A DNA stretch of 64,000 nucleotides, taken from positions 5,619,501-5,683,500 of the forward strand of contig NC_092030.1 in assembly GCF_042242105.1 (NCBI RefSeq), in the 5' to 3' direction. The stretch comes from Pempheris klunzingeri. Lineage: Eukaryota > Chordata > Actinopteri > Acropomatiformes > Pempheridae. Below are positions 63,077 to 64,000 of this stretch, piece after piece. Numbering within the stretch: position 1 is the first letter of the stretch; each line of letters starts with the position of its first letter. The notes under the pieces were generated by a model. That model saw nothing but the letters and a program-made list of their open reading frames with translations. It was not told the origin of the DNA and did no database searches. Made by a program: the position numbers and the translations under genes.

Positions 63077-64000
63077 GTAAAACGCATGGTTCTTTTGGTG
63101 GCTTTAAGTTTTCAAGAGCTCATAATCATCCGATGATCCATGCTGTTAAAGTCTCTGCTCTGCTCTGCCTCACTCATCACCGTCACCTCCTCCCTGACCT
63201 GTACGTCCTTTTATTCTTTCTCCTCTCCCTAATGGTTTCCCTGCTGCTGCCTCTGTCCTCCTCGGTTTTCGACCTTTTCTTATGTCTTCAGGTTGTTGGT
63301 GCTCCTATAACTACTCAGGTATTTTCCCTCCCTTCCCCCGCTCCTCATCCCCTCATACGATTTCGTCCAGAGCCAGTGACAAACATCTTGATGTTGGAAG
63401 ATTTTATCTTCATTATTCCGCCTCCTTTAAGAGACAGGGAAGCTGATAATGAATTCAATCAAGTTTACAGCGCAAGCATCTTGATGAAACACAAACAGGA
63501 CATTCCGACGGGGATGTTAATGGGAGGTTCCCTCCTCCTCTGTCGCCAACTCTGTCTGCTCCATGTAAATAACAGCCCTGTTTCCAAACTGTGCAGGATT
63601 ACGATGGCCGAGCCTGCCAGTGAGTGCTAATGTTAGAGTTCGGAAATAAAACAAGAGCAGTCCGTAAACTCCGGGATGTTTAGAGTGAGTCCTGGCTCTG
63701 TACTTACGGGAGTTTTCATTCATGCATTTCTGTGTTCTGCATTCACACTTCACTGTGCACTGTGGCATGACTCTGTGTGTGTGTGTGTGATGGAATTTTG
63801 CATTATTATACAGAAGTGGATTTTGTCCCACATCACTTGTCTTAGTTGCACGTCTCTTAGTTGCCAGTAAGAACAGTGAGATGCTGTTCGTTTGGCCTCA
63901 CTACTATAACACCTCCTTTATGTTCAAGTGTTAGAAACATCTGCAGATGTCACATTTATCTTTGCCCACTCTCACTTTCAAAATAGTGAACAGTTATCTT
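63077..64000. other. Gelsolin intron to right edge
   Basis: No exon matching the expected continuation of G4 (VVQGKEPAHL-like) is visible before the window ends. A short GT run lies at 63774-63789. Confidence 0.5.
63292..63318 (+). CDS. Candidate 27-nt in-frame gelsolin microexon
   Basis: After the exon ending at 63076 the sequence shows a pyrimidine-rich tract and acceptor (TTTTCTTATGTCTTCAG|) followed by 27 bases and a donor (CAG|GTATTT). The segment encodes VVGAPITTQ, is phase 0 at both ends, and contains no stop, so it could be included in or skipped from the G4 domain without frame change. Human gelsolin continues here with SRVVQGKEP and has no such segment, so this may be a cryptic site pair. 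Included as a candidate only. Confidence 0.25.

Noticed and set aside
63133..63630. 165-codon open frame downstream of a gelsolin exon
   Set aside because: It is read through intronic polypyrimidine and repeat-like sequence; does not match the expected gelsolin continuation.

Overview
The window is nuclear DNA from a ray-finned (teleost) fish. The coding sequence is broken into GT/AG exons. The intergenic and intronic DNA is AT-rich, dotted with CA/GT and GATA microsatellites, and full of repeat families typical of teleost genomes: a Tc1 element, MITEs, a CATCCATCC-type retroposon and GCTAA-rich repeats. There is no sign of bacterial, organellar or viral gene organisation. Species cannot be named from the sequence.

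Four protein-coding genes are recognisable. From left to right: (1) the 5' end of dpysl2 (collapsin response mediator protein 2), minus strand, with two alternative first coding exons at 6243-5977 (long, CRMP-A type) and 3549-3508 (short, CRMP-B type); the rest of the gene lies beyond base 1. (2) bnip3l (NIX, the mitophagy receptor), minus strand, six coding exons from 28149 to 16785, complete at 225 codons, followed by a long putative 3' UTR. (3) ppp2r2a (B55-alpha regulatory subunit of PP2A), minus strand, ten coding exons from 45236 to 33916, complete at 445 codons. (4) A cytoplasmic-type gelsolin gene, plus strand, with a likely 5' UTR exon ending at 50932 and nine coding exons from 57693 to 63076 (472 codons). 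It continues past the right edge.

The order and shared orientation ppp2r2a > bnip3l > dpysl2 match human 8p21 (PPP2R2A-BNIP3L-DPYSL2). They do not match the paralogous 10q26 block, where BNIP3 is inverted relative to PPP2R2D and DPYSL4. This supports the paralogue assignments. The gelsolin gene lies head-to-head with ppp2r2a, about 5.3 kb away, and is not part of that block in human. The genes are not an operon. They share a neighbourhood but act separately: phosphatase targeting, mitochondrial clearance, microtubule and axon guidance, and actin severing.

Regions: 1-3507 dpysl2 intron; 3.5-6.3 kb alternative dpysl2 first exons; 6.3-14.4 kb intergenic; 14.4-28.2 kb bnip3l, with a decayed Tc1 element in the last intron; 28.4-32.3 kb nested repeats between bnip3l and ppp2r2a; 32.5-45.5 kb ppp2r2a, with two DNA-transposon remnants in one intron; 45.6-50.7 kb repeat-rich intergenic; 50.8-64 kb gelsolin.

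I found no evidence for an undescribed gene system. The most useful second-look items are a candidate 27-nt in-frame microexon in gelsolin, a 236-bp MITE with perfect 26-bp ends, hypoxia and CRE-type motifs at the bnip3l promoter, a microsatellite just upstream of the long dpysl2 start, and a short unexplained open segment at 6.8 kb.
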